DNA of 64,000 nt from Verrucomicrobiaceae bacterium (GTDB taxonomy: Bacteria > Verrucomicrobiota > Verrucomicrobiia > Verrucomicrobiales > Verrucomicrobiaceae), in the NCBI GenBank assembly GCA_027486585.1, contig JAIXOU010000081.1:62001-126000 (forward strand), written 5' to 3'. The stretch's first letter is position 1; every line of letters starts with the position of its first letter. Below the pieces are notes generated by a model that worked only from the letters and a program-made list of their open reading frames with translations, was not told the DNA's origin and made no database searches. This document shows positions 10,552-17,761 of the stretch, piece by piece. The translations under genes were made by a program, and so were the position numbers.

Positions 10552-10623
10552 GCCCAGGTAGCTCAGTGGTAGAGCAGTTGGCTCTTAACCAATTGGTCGT
10601 GGGTTCGAATCCCCCCCTGGGCA
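10552..10623 (+). tRNA. tRNA-Lys (anticodon CTT)
   Basis: 72 nt without an encoded CCA. The acceptor GCCCAGG (10552-10558) pairs with CCTGGGC (10616-10622), with discriminator A. The anticodon loop CTCTTAA carries CTT, so it reads AAG. The body is nearly identical to the TTT gene 32 nt upstream, suggesting tandem duplication and anticodon change. The T-stem GTGGG/CCCCC contains one T-C mismatch (position 50:64). Confidence 0.95.
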
Positions 10624-10687
10624 CTTTCTCCGACAGACGGAAAAGGTGCCATTTTTCAAAGCAGCAAGTGTTCGTGGTCTGACTGAA

Positions 10688-11086
10688 TCAGTCATCCTTG
10701 ACCCGACTGCGGTTCTTTTTCACTTCACCGCGATTTTTCTTTTCCTTCAAAATGCGCTGCTGTAGCCCACGAGGCCGCGGACGATTCTGACGACGAACTT
10801 TTTCTCGCTCATTTTGCGCCGCCAATTTAGCTTCATTCAAGATCGACTCGATCCTGTCACAAAGCTCAACTCGGGCCCAGTAGCGATTCATCACCTGGGA
10901 ACGCTCACGCTGACAGCGGATCTCGACTCCGCTGGGAACGTGACGAAGCATGACAGTAGAGGAAGTCTTATTGACCTTCTGCCCACCCGCGCCGCTGCCA
11001 CGAACGAACTGCTCCTCCAAGTCCTCCAAACGCAGGCGCAGCTTCTTCATGCGCTTGGAGAGTCCTTCATCATCGGGCAGTGGCAT
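10688..11086 (-). CDS. Release-factor-like peptidyl-tRNA hydrolase domain protein (GGQ motif)
   Basis: The 132-residue protein contains the RF-1/ICT1-type catalytic loop GSGAGGQKVNKT, with GGQ acting on peptidyl-tRNA, followed by SSTVMLRHVPSGVEIRCQRERSQ. It ends in a Lys/Arg-rich tail (QRILKEKKNRGEVKKNRSRV) like the rRNA-binding tail of ArfB. It lacks the codon-recognition domains of RF1 and RF2. Members of this class (ArfB/YaeJ, mitochondrial MTRFR) rescue stalled ribosomes. It lies 43 bp downstream of the ArsR-methyltransferase gene on the same strand and may share its transcript. The exact subfamily is not resolved, so no symbol is given. Confidence 0.85.
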   Translation of the reverse strand: MPLPDDEGLSKRMKKLRLRLEDLEEQFVRGSGAGGQKVNKTSSTVMLRHVPSGVEIRCQRERSQVMNRYWARVELCDRIESILNEAKLAAQNEREKVRRQNRPRPRGLQQRILKEKKNRGEVKKNRSRVKDD

Positions 11087-11129
11087 ATAGAAAGTCTATT
11101 AAAGAGGAACAACCTAAACCACAAACTCA

Positions 11130-12128
11130 TCAGGATAGACGCTCAGCCATGGCCAGCACTGTCTGGAAATGTGGGCTTTGCGATTCACGATGAACGATAT
11201 TCGTCTCAATGTTTGAAAAACCAGCCTGTTCAAGCATCTCATGAAGTTCGCTTTCCGAAAAACCCAACCAAACGTCGGCATAAAGCTCACGCGCCTTCTC
11301 AAACTGGTGCTTCATTAGATCCAGAATGGCAATCCGCCCACCAGGCTTGAGTAATGCAAAAGCAGCCTTCAGCGCCTGCGCAGGCCGTTGCGCGTGATGA
11401 AGCGCCTGACTGAGAAAGACAAGATCCATGGTTCCTGGATCAATCGGCGGACTTTCGAGATCTCCGAGCCTGTATTCCAGATTGGTGAAGCCATGCTTCA
11501 AGGCCAATTCAGAACCGTAAGAAACCATTTTCTCACTACTATCGACCGCAATCACACGCTTGGCTGTTTGCGCCAGAAGCTGGGAAAGCGTGCCCTCACC
11601 TGCCCCGAGATCTGCAATCATCAGTGGCGGCATTAGTTTCAAAACGGTCTCGCCGAGTCCTTTCCAGGAGCGGCCAGGAATGTAGTGCCGACCAAATTTG
11701 CCTGCAAGTGCATCAAAGTAAGCCTGCGCCGTCCTCTCTCGCTTCTGAAGCACCACCTTAAGAGCCGTTGCATCTTTTCTCACCTCACGCATTTCATTAC
11801 CAGCAGCTTCCAAAAGAGCAAAAAAATGATGCCTTGAATCAGCCTCCTGCTTGCTGGGTTCTTCAAGTCGATAAAGGCGATTCTTTCCACTGCGCCGATC
11901 ATTGACCAAACCTGCCGCTTTGAGCTTACTAAGCTGTGCTGAGATATTCGACTGGGGCAGTGAAAGCACTTCCTGAAGCTCAGCCACACTCAACTCTTCC
12001 TGCTGAAGCAAGAGCAAGAGCCGGACCCGTGTCGGGTCTGCGATCAGACTGAGAGATTTAAGAAGTGAACCCAAAGTAGGCCTTAATCTAACCATGCATT
12101 TTATTTCTTCAATGCCGAAGATACTCAC
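11130..12128 (-). CDS. ArsR-family HTH domain fused to class I SAM methyltransferase
   Basis: The 332-residue product has an N-terminal winged helix of ArsR type (LSLIADPTRVRLLLLL, LSVAELQEVLSLPQSNISAQLSKL) at residues ~20-100. A Rossmann methyltransferase follows at residues ~150-320, with motif I IADLGAGEGTLSQLLA, the acidic loop IAVDSSEKMV, and the post-motif LDLMKH. ArsR-methyltransferase fusions occur in several phyla, often near methionine-cycle genes, and probably sense a methylation-related metabolite, but no such neighbour is seen here. The longest start is GTG at 12128; an ATG 11 codons in (MVRLRPTLGS) is equally plausible. It is divergent from the YugP gene across ~100 bp. Confidence 0.85.
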   Translation of the reverse strand: MSIFGIEEIKCMVRLRPTLGSLLKSLSLIADPTRVRLLLLLQQEELSVAELQEVLSLPQSNISAQLSKLKAAGLVNDRRSGKNRLYRLEEPSKQEADSRHHFFALLEAAGNEMREVRKDATALKVVLQKRERTAQAYFDALAGKFGRHYIPGRSWKGLGETVLKLMPPLMIADLGAGEGTLSQLLAQTAKRVIAVDSSEKMVSYGSELALKHGFTNLEYRLGDLESPPIDPGTMDLVFLSQALHHAQRPAQALKAAFALLKPGGRIAILDLMKHQFEKARELYADVWLGFSESELHEMLEQAGFSNIETNIVHRESQSPHFQTVLAMAERLS

Positions 12129-12228
12129 GAATGGACGTTACAATCCTGAGCTGATTTTTGATTCAACACTTCACCGCAACCACACCTCTAAAGTTGACCG
12201 TAAACTTATAACACTATTCTAACCTACT

Positions 12229-12909
12229 ATGTTCTTACTTGTCATCATTCTCACCATGCTCCTGTCCATTTATGCTTCGTGGAAAGTCAGCAGCAACTAC
12301 CGCAAATACTCACAAGTACGCGCATCCTCGGGCATGACGGGCGCAGAGGTCGCTCAGCGAATCCTTGATCTGAATAACATCCGGGATGTGAGCATACACT
12401 CAGCACAGGGTGAACTCGTGGACCACTATGATCCATCTAACCGCCGCTTGGTGCTCTCCGAGGCCAACTACTACGGCCAATCCGTCGCGGCACTTGGTGT
12501 TGCTGCCCATGAATGCGGGCACGCCATCCAACACCAGCAACTCTACGCGCCATTGCAGTGGCGCATGGCGGCAGTCGGCATCACCACGATGGCTGGCACG
12601 ATCATTCCGATTGTCGGCTTTGCCGGAATGCTATTCATGCCAAAACTAGCGATACCGGTTCTGGCCGTTGCTTTTGGAATTGTCATGGTCTTTCAGCTTG
12701 TGACTCTACCCGTAGAATTTGATGCCACAGCCCGAGCCAAAAAAATCCTGCTTGCGACAGGTGCAGTCACTCCTGGAGCTGAATTTGATGCCATGAATAA
12801 AGTGCTAAGCGCTGCTGCTCTAACCTATGTGGCAGCCTTCCTCAGTGCTCTGGCACAATTTGCTCATTATGCCTTCCTGCTTCTTGGTCAGCGACGAGAG
12901 GAAGAATAA
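12229..12909 (+). CDS. YugP-type membrane zinc metallopeptidase
   Basis: The 226-residue protein matches the YugP (neutral zinc metallopeptidase, Zn_peptidase_2) pattern. It has an N-terminal transmembrane helix (FLLVIILTMLLSIYASW), a conserved segment SSGMTGAEVAQRILDLNNI, the zinc-binding AAHECGHAIQH (HExxH), two further transmembrane helices, and the downstream LPVEFDATARAKKIL with a likely third zinc ligand. Length is typical for the family. Its substrate is unknown; the active site is expected near the membrane. It is likely monocistronic, with a hairpin about 65 bp downstream. Confidence 0.88.
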   Translation: MFLLVIILTMLLSIYASWKVSSNYRKYSQVRASSGMTGAEVAQRILDLNNIRDVSIHSAQGELVDHYDPSNRRLVLSEANYYGQSVAALGVAAHECGHAIQHQQLYAPLQWRMAAVGITTMAGTIIPIVGFAGMLFMPKLAIPVLAVAFGIVMVFQLVTLPVEFDATARAKKILLATGAVTPGAEFDAMNKVLSAAALTYVAAFLSALAQFAHYAFLLLGQRREEE

Positions 12910-12973
12910 AAGCGGTCCATTTCTATCCGACAGCTATTAAAATGGGATCATTACTGCTCTTTATTGGATTTGT

Positions 12974-13006
12974 GGCTCGCCAATTTAGCAATTAAATAGA
13001 CGAGCC
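12974..13006 (+). promoter_or_regulatory. Symmetric nested hairpin between yugP-like and ydjY-like genes
   Basis: The outer arms GGCTCG (12974-12979) and CGAGCC (13001-13006) enclose a 3x3 internal loop and inner arms ATTTA (12983-12987) and TAAAT (12993-12997). It lies 25 bp before the ATG at 13031. There is no T-run directly after it, so it may be a leader structure or operator rather than a terminator. Confidence 0.45.
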
Positions 13007-13030
13007 GATAAATATGTATTTACTGCCCGC

Positions 13031-13762
13031 ATGTTGCGTCTTTTGCTTGCCCTCATCCTTTTCCAATCAACTATCTTGTTAAGTCAAGAACCTGCCACGC
13101 CGCCGGACCCAGCCAAGCAGATGAGCGAGGCGCAGCAACGGATCAAAAAACTTTCAGCTACCGAATACGATCTTGATGGCATCAAAATCAAAGCTGATAC
13201 CCGAGAAGTCAGAATTCCATGTCAGGTATGCCTAAAGAAGGCTCCCATTGAGTACATGCTTACAACCGAAACTGGAAAGACCCACGAAACCGTCCTGACA
13301 ACAGCCATCAGCCCAACAGCCATTCAAGTGGCCATGCTTTTAGTTAACTATGAACCTGCCACCGAAGGTCTGCTTTCCAAGGTGCCTGAAGCTGAACGCC
13401 CCAAAGCATGGAAGGAGGAACCACCCAAGACTAAAGGTGCCAATCGTGTCAACATCTCCGCCGAATGGAAAGTCGGCACAGAAGTCAAAAATAGTGCCTT
13501 ATCCCAGTGGGCACAAAACTCTGATACACGTAAGGCACCAACGGACTTAGACACTTGGATTTTCAACGGCTCCTACATCGATGAGCGTGGCTTCATTGCT
13601 CAACAAGAAGGGTCAATCATAGGCACCTGGCTGGATCGCGGAGCTATCTTTAATTCACCGGCAGAAGGAAATTGGAGAGACGATCTATGGATCTCGCTTC
13701 CAGACAACATTCCAGAAAAAATGACTCCAGTCACCCTCATCATCACCCCCGCAAAACCATGA
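13031..13762 (+). CDS. Secreted YdjY-domain protein
   Basis: The 243-residue protein has a signal peptide (MLRLLLALILFQSTILLSQ) and a YdjY-like domain. After IKIKADTREVRIPCQVCLKKAPIEYM comes the ETGKTHETVLTTAISPTAIQVAMLLV segment typical of this family, later WIFNGSYIDERGFIAQQEGSIIGTW. These domains are common in Planctomycetota and Verrucomicrobiota secreted proteins, but their chemistry is not known. The stop overlaps the start of the next gene (ATGA), so both are co-translated. The neighbouring product is a cyclase-like repeat protein, suggesting a periplasmic two-protein function. Confidence 0.75.
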   Translation: MLRLLLALILFQSTILLSQEPATPPDPAKQMSEAQQRIKKLSATEYDLDGIKIKADTREVRIPCQVCLKKAPIEYMLTTETGKTHETVLTTAISPTAIQVAMLLVNYEPATEGLLSKVPEAERPKAWKEEPPKTKGANRVNISAEWKVGTEVKNSALSQWAQNSDTRKAPTDLDTWIFNGSYIDERGFIAQQEGSIIGTWLDRGAIFNSPAEGNWRDDLWISLPDNIPEKMTPVTLIITPAKP

Positions 13763-14931
13763 AACTAAAGACCACTCTTGCTCTCTTTTTAGCGGCACCA
13801 CACCTACTGCTCTCCCAAGCAGCCACACAACCTGCGCGTCATGAATCTTTGAAACAGGAGATACGACTGGCTTATGAACGCGGCCTAAGCTTCTTAAAGT
13901 CAAAACAAAACTCGGAAACGGGTCAATGGGGCGATGCAGAACCTGTAGCATTCACTGCCCTGGCCATTACGAGCTTATTGTTAGCTCCTGAAAGAAAAGC
14001 GACAGATCCCCTGCCACCCGAAGTAGAAAAAGCCATTGCCTTTCTGATGAAAAATGTACAGCCTGATGGCGGCATTTACGTGAAGGCAAGAGCCAATTAC
14101 AACACCTCCTTGGCATTAACGGCACTCATGCTGGCGCCTAACCTTGATCGTGAAGCAAAGCTGCTAGCTGCACGCCGATTCATCATTGGTCAGCAGAATG
14201 ATTTTGATGAAAAAGGCAAACTCGATAATCCCAATGACGGAGGCGTCGGCTACGGCACGCCAAAACCGAATAATCCAGCCCACGCAGATCTTTCGAATAC
14301 CCACTTCGCACTCGAAGCGCTTTACTACTCCCAAGCCCTGCTCGCCGACAAAGGAGATGCTGGTAAAAACGAGCCCCAACTCAATTATGCCGCAGCCATA
14401 CAGTTCATTCAAAACTGCCAAAATCGTCCTGAAACTAATAAAGCAAGTTGGGTCAGCACCGACGCTAAAGATGCGGGTGGATTCATCTACAGCCCTGGTG
14501 AAACTCGCGGTGGTGAAACCAAAACAGCTGATGGCCGCACAGCCCTGCGCAGCTACGGCAGTATCAGTTATGCAGGCATTCTAAGCTTCATCTATGCAGG
14601 CGTGGACAAAAATGATCCTCGGCTCCAAGCAGTCATGCAATGGATTACCGAAAACTACACCTTGGATGAAAATCCAGGTCTGGGCGCAGAGGGCCTCTAT
14701 TATTATTACCACACTATGGCTAAAGCCCTGGCGATCGCCGATGTAGACTTCCTGAAAACCAAAGATGGCAAAATTGTCGATTGGCGCGTTGATCTATCCC
14801 AGAAGCTCCTCAATCTGCAAAAAGGCGATGGCTCTTGGGCCAACAGCGCCGGGCGCTGGATGGAGAGCGACACGAGTCTGACAACAGCCTACATGCTCAT
14901 GGCACTGGCCCGTGTACATGCCACGCTTTGA
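13759..14931 (+). CDS. Secreted squalene-cyclase/prenyltransferase-like repeat protein
   Basis: ATG 13759 overlaps the upstream stop (ATGA) and starts a clear signal peptide (KLKTTLALFLAAPHLLLSQA), so it is preferred to the ORF-maximal start at 13672. The ~390-residue mature protein folds as an alpha/alpha barrel of QW-like repeats: LSFLKSKQNSETGQWGD, AIAFLMKNVQPDGGIY, AIQFIQNCQNRPE, LLNLQKGDGSWANS. These resemble the terpene cyclase/prenyltransferase superfamily. Catalytic DxDD or zinc residues of true cyclases were not recognised, so it is more likely a secreted binding or structural relative. It pairs with the YdjY-like protein. Confidence 0.75.
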   Translation: MKLKTTLALFLAAPHLLLSQAATQPARHESLKQEIRLAYERGLSFLKSKQNSETGQWGDAEPVAFTALAITSLLLAPERKATDPLPPEVEKAIAFLMKNVQPDGGIYVKARANYNTSLALTALMLAPNLDREAKLLAARRFIIGQQNDFDEKGKLDNPNDGGVGYGTPKPNNPAHADLSNTHFALEALYYSQALLADKGDAGKNEPQLNYAAAIQFIQNCQNRPETNKASWVSTDAKDAGGFIYSPGETRGGETKTADGRTALRSYGSISYAGILSFIYAGVDKNDPRLQAVMQWITENYTLDENPGLGAEGLYYYYHTMAKALAIADVDFLKTKDGKIVDWRVDLSQKLLNLQKGDGSWANSAGRWMESDTSLTTAYMLMALARVHATL

Positions 14932-14946
14932 TGGCAGAATCTGATC

Positions 14947-14987
14947 AAAAGGTCAAATTTGGGCTAAACTGGCACCTTTTAAGTGCC
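14947..14987 (+). terminator. Possible terminator hairpins after the cyclase-like gene
   Basis: AAAAGGT (14947-14953) can pair with ACCTTTT (14974-14980), giving a stem ending in a T-run, 16 bp after the stop. An alternative 5-bp hairpin GGCAC/GTGCC (14971-14975/14983-14987) overlaps it. The two are mutually exclusive. Confidence 0.35.
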
Positions 14988-15002
14988 CGACGTGCCACTT
15001 TG

Positions 15003-15049
15003 GGGTCAATTGAGATTGATTTTCACATGGGTGAATCTTCTCTTGACCC
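15003..15049 (+). promoter_or_regulatory. Inverted repeat overlapping the -35 box of the mreB promoter
   Basis: GGGTCAA (15003-15009) and TTGACCC (15043-15049) are perfect inverted arms of 7 bp. The right arm contains the -35 hexamer of the proposed mreB promoter. Between them an inner imperfect pair TTCAC/GTGAA adds symmetry. It could be an operator; chance is not excluded. Confidence 0.35.
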
Positions 15050-15071
15050 TAAATATGCCTGCACTTAGGAT
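15043..15071 (+). promoter_or_regulatory. Sigma-70-like promoter of the mreBCD operon
   Basis: TTGACC at 15043-15048, a 17-bp spacer, and TAGGAT at 15066-15071. The expected start near 15079 leaves a leader of about 110 nt before the mreB ATG at 15192. Confidence 0.6.
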
Positions 15072-15191
15072 TTGATAGTTAGAAACTTGGGCCAGAACGT
15101 GCTTTTTGTGAACCTCAAAAAAAGCCGGAGTTATCCGTCACGACTCTAGTTTCTATTCTTTTTCCTCAGTAACTTTTCACAATTCTAAATA

Positions 15192-16223
15192 ATGTTCGGC
15201 AAATTCTTCGGCTTCGTAGCCAATGATATGGGTATCGATCTTGGTACCGCAAATACTCTCGTTTACCTCAAGGATCACGGCATTGTACTTCGAGAACCCT
15301 CCGTTGTCGCCGTCAAAACCGGCACCAATGAAGTGGTCGCCGTTGGCGACGACGCTAAACGGATGCTAGGAAGAACCCCCGGTGGGATCACTGCCATTCG
15401 CCCTCTAAAAGACGGCGTTATTGCGGACTTCCGTGTGACAGAGGCCATGCTCCGTCACTTCATTCGCAAGGTGAACAATAATCGCCGCGCATTCCGCGGA
15501 CCTCGTGTCGTCATTGCTGTGCCGTCAGGCATTACCGAAGTGGAAAAGCGCGCTGTCAAAGAAAGCGCCGAGCAGGCTGGAGCACGTGAAGTCTATCTGA
15601 TCGAAGAACCCATGGCTGCCGCCATCGGCGTCGGTCTGCCGGTCCAAGAAGCTGCTGGCAATATGATTGTCGATATTGGTGGTGGAACGACTGAAGTCGC
15701 CATCATTTCCCTAAGTGGCATTGTTTACAGCCGCAGCGTCCGTGTCGCAGGCGATGAACTTGACGAATCCATCATCAATTACATGAAGCGTGCCTATAAT
15801 CTCATGATTGGTGAGCGCACTGCTGAGGAGATCAAGCTTCGCATCGGATCGGCCTTCCCACTTGGCAAGGAAACAACCATGGAAGTTAAAGGACGCGACA
15901 TGGTAGCGGGACTCCCGAAAACCATTACCATCACCAGCCAGGAAGTGCGTGAGGCCATGCTAGAACCCTTGAACGCCATCATTGATGCCGTCCGCACCAC
16001 TCTTGAACGCTGTCCGCCTGAACTTGCCGCTGACTTGGTTGATCGCGGCATCATGCTTGCAGGTGGTGGAGCCCTGCTCCGCGGCCTTGATAAACTTCTT
16101 CAGGAAGAAACTGCACTGCCGGTCCACATCGCTGATGATCCATTGAGCGCCGTGGGTGAAGGTGCCGGTCGAGTTCTAGGTGAACTTGAATTTTTGAAGA
16201 AGGTCAGCACAACCGAGGTCTGA
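15192..16223 (+). CDS. mreB: Rod-shape-determining actin homologue MreB
   Basis: The 343-residue protein has canonical length. Visible are the membrane-binding amphipathic start [14 protein letters not shown], the phosphate-1 loop [12 protein letters not shown], the [15 protein letters not shown] segment, the phosphate-2 motif [32 protein letters not shown], and the adenosine motif [18 protein letters not shown]. MreB polymerises on the inner membrane and guides the elongasome. It is the first gene of an operon with mreC, mreD, PBP2 and RNase E/G. A good promoter lies 120 bp upstream. The 79-bp gap to mreC holds two hairpins that may separate expression levels. Confidence 0.98.
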   Translation: MFGKFFGFVANDMGIDLGTANTLVYLKDHGIVLREPSVVAVKTGTNEVVAVGDDAKRMLGRTPGGITAIRPLKDGVIADFRVTEAMLRHFIRKVNNNRRAFRGPRVVIAVPSGITEVEKRAVKESAEQAGAREVYLIEEPMAAAIGVGLPVQEAAGNMIVDIGGGTTEVAIISLSGIVYSRSVRVAGDELDESIINYMKRAYNLMIGERTAEEIKLRIGSAFPLGKETTMEVKGRDMVAGLPKTITITSQEVREAMLEPLNAIIDAVRTTLERCPPELAADLVDRGIMLAGGGALLRGLDKLLQEETALPVHIADDPLSAVGEGAGRVLGELEFLKKVSTTEV

Positions 16224-16274
16224 ACCTAACGAATGATGTGATTCTTCACAGCTGTTAGGTCAGAGTTATCTCTG
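16222..16274 (+). promoter_or_regulatory. Two consecutive hairpins between mreB and mreC
   Basis: Hairpin 1: ACCTAAC (16224-16230) pairs with GTTAGGT (16254-16260), enclosing TGTGA/TCACA around a TTCT loop. Hairpin 2: CAGAG (16261-16265), loop TTAT, CTCTG (16270-16274). They fill most of the intercistronic gap. No U-tract follows, so RNA stabilisation, processing or attenuation is more likely than full termination. Confidence 0.5.
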
Positions 16275-16302
16275 AACTGATCAATCTGGTGACAAGGCAT
16301 CC

Positions 16303-17127
16303 ATGAAAAAGCTTAACATCCTGGCGCTGCTTATGTTCATTGCGGCAGTCGTTTCAGTCTTCATGCTGGACACACCGACAACGCGCATGATCCAGAGTCG
16401 CGCAATGTCAGCACTCTCACCTTTCGTGCACTCAAGCGCGGCAATTGAGGATGGGGTCTCCGGCGCTTTAGTCACATCGATTGACCCGCGCGAGATCAAA
16501 CGAGAGAATGATCGCCTTCAAATTGAGAACGAAAGACTGAGCATCATTTCACAGAAATATGTTCAGACTCTAGACGAGAATAACAAACTACGTGATCTTC
16601 TGGAATTTAAGAAAGCATCACCTTACAAAATGATCGCAGCGCGAGTCATTAAGCGCGTTTCCTCGACTTGGTGGAATACCATGATCATTGACAAAGGCCT
16701 GCTTGATGGCCTAGCCACAGACACGCCCGTCATTAGCGCAACAGGCCTTATCGGCAAGACCGGCAAAATGGCCCCCCATATGTGTGAGGTTATTTTGCTC
16801 ACCGATGAAATGTGCCGCGTCTCAGCCAAAATCGAGGGCACGATTGAGCAAGGCATCATCTCTGGCGAACGCGCAGGACTGGACATGCGCCCCGACCTGA
16901 GGCTGCGTTTTTTGAATCGCAATGCCATCATCAATCCAGGTAGCAACGTCATTTCCACAGGTGAAGGCGGCGTCTTTCCAGCAGGCTTATTGGTTGGACG
17001 TGTGAAGCGGTACGAAAACAAAGACATCACCGCCGATGCCGTGGTTGAACCAGCTGTCGATTTTTCGATTTTAGAGCACGTGTTTGTCCTCGAAGTCCCC
17101 GTCGAAGACAGTCCGCCCAAGAAATGA
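16303..17127 (+). CDS. mreC: Rod-shape-determining protein MreC
   Basis: The 274-residue protein has the MreC layout: a short cytoplasmic tail, one transmembrane helix (LNILALLMFIAAVVSVFML), a coiled coil (ENDRLQIENERLSIISQKY), then a beta-rich periplasmic domain with VIKRVSSTWWNTMIIDKG, PVISATGLIGKTGKM and NVISTGEGGVFPAGLLVGRV. It bridges MreB to periplasmic elongasome enzymes. It sits 79 bp after mreB and 16 bp before the mreD-like gene. ATG 16303 gives the expected short N-terminus. Confidence 0.93.
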   Translation: MKKLNILALLMFIAAVVSVFMLDTPTTRMIQSRAMSALSPFVHSSAAIEDGVSGALVTSIDPREIKRENDRLQIENERLSIISQKYVQTLDENNKLRDLLEFKKASPYKMIAARVIKRVSSTWWNTMIIDKGLLDGLATDTPVISATGLIGKTGKMAPHMCEVILLTDEMCRVSAKIEGTIEQGIISGERAGLDMRPDLRLRFLNRNAIINPGSNVISTGEGGVFPAGLLVGRVKRYENKDITADAVVEPAVDFSILEHVFVLEVPVEDSPPKK

Positions 17128-17143
17128 CTGACCTTTAAGTTTC

Positions 17144-17761
17144 ATGATTTTCTATCCGGTCACCATCCTGCTACTGTTGCTCACTTTTGTGGTTCAGGAG
17201 TTCATTCCTGGATTGTCCATGGCTCATTACGCCACACTTCTTTTGCCGCCTGTCTTTTTCTTTGCTTCAGCCGTAGCTGTCCCCTTCCCGATGATGCTCT
17301 TCATGGCTTTCATCACAGGCTTTATGTGGGACGCGCGCTATCTACCTGGCGCGTCTAACACCATCAAAAGCGCTTCAGACAGCCTCATCTCAGGGTCTCT
17401 CGCAGCACCAGAGCTCATGTCTGTAGGTGGATTTGGATTCGGTGTCTCGATCATCCTCTTTGCTTTTTTGGGAACCTTTCTCCAAGGCGTAAGGCCCTTG
17501 TTCAAACGCGGCAGACTCGAGCTTCCAGTGCTGCTGGTAGGCGTCACGACCTTTCTTTGGCTGCTTTTAGAATACCTGATGATGACCTTCTTGCGTGGCA
17601 GCCTGCATTTCCCTGCGGCCATCTGGTCAAAAATGGTCACGGATACTCTTTTAGCCATGTTAGCATCTCCTTTGCTTTTTCTTTTGCTGTATTCCTTAGC
17701 TGGACTGTCTAGATATGAAATTAAATATGATGGACTGAGGTACTCTTTCGATGGTCGTTAA
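17144..17761 (+). CDS. mreD: MreD-like integral membrane protein
   Basis: The 205-residue, very hydrophobic protein has about five transmembrane helices, e.g. FYPVTILLLLLTFVVQEF, YATLLLPPVFFFASAVAV and TLLAMLASPLLFLLLYSL. Sequence similarity to MreD is weak, as usual for this family. The call relies on topology, length and position between mreC and PBP2. Its last 11 bp overlap the PBP2 start, so translation is coupled. Confidence 0.8.
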   Translation: MIFYPVTILLLLLTFVVQEFIPGLSMAHYATLLLPPVFFFASAVAVPFPMMLFMAFITGFMWDARYLPGASNTIKSASDSLISGSLAAPELMSVGGFGFGVSIILFAFLGTFLQGVRPLFKRGRLELPVLLVGVTTFLWLLLEYLMMTFLRGSLHFPAAIWSKMVTDTLLAMLASPLLFLLLYSLAGLSRYEIKYDGLRYSFDGR

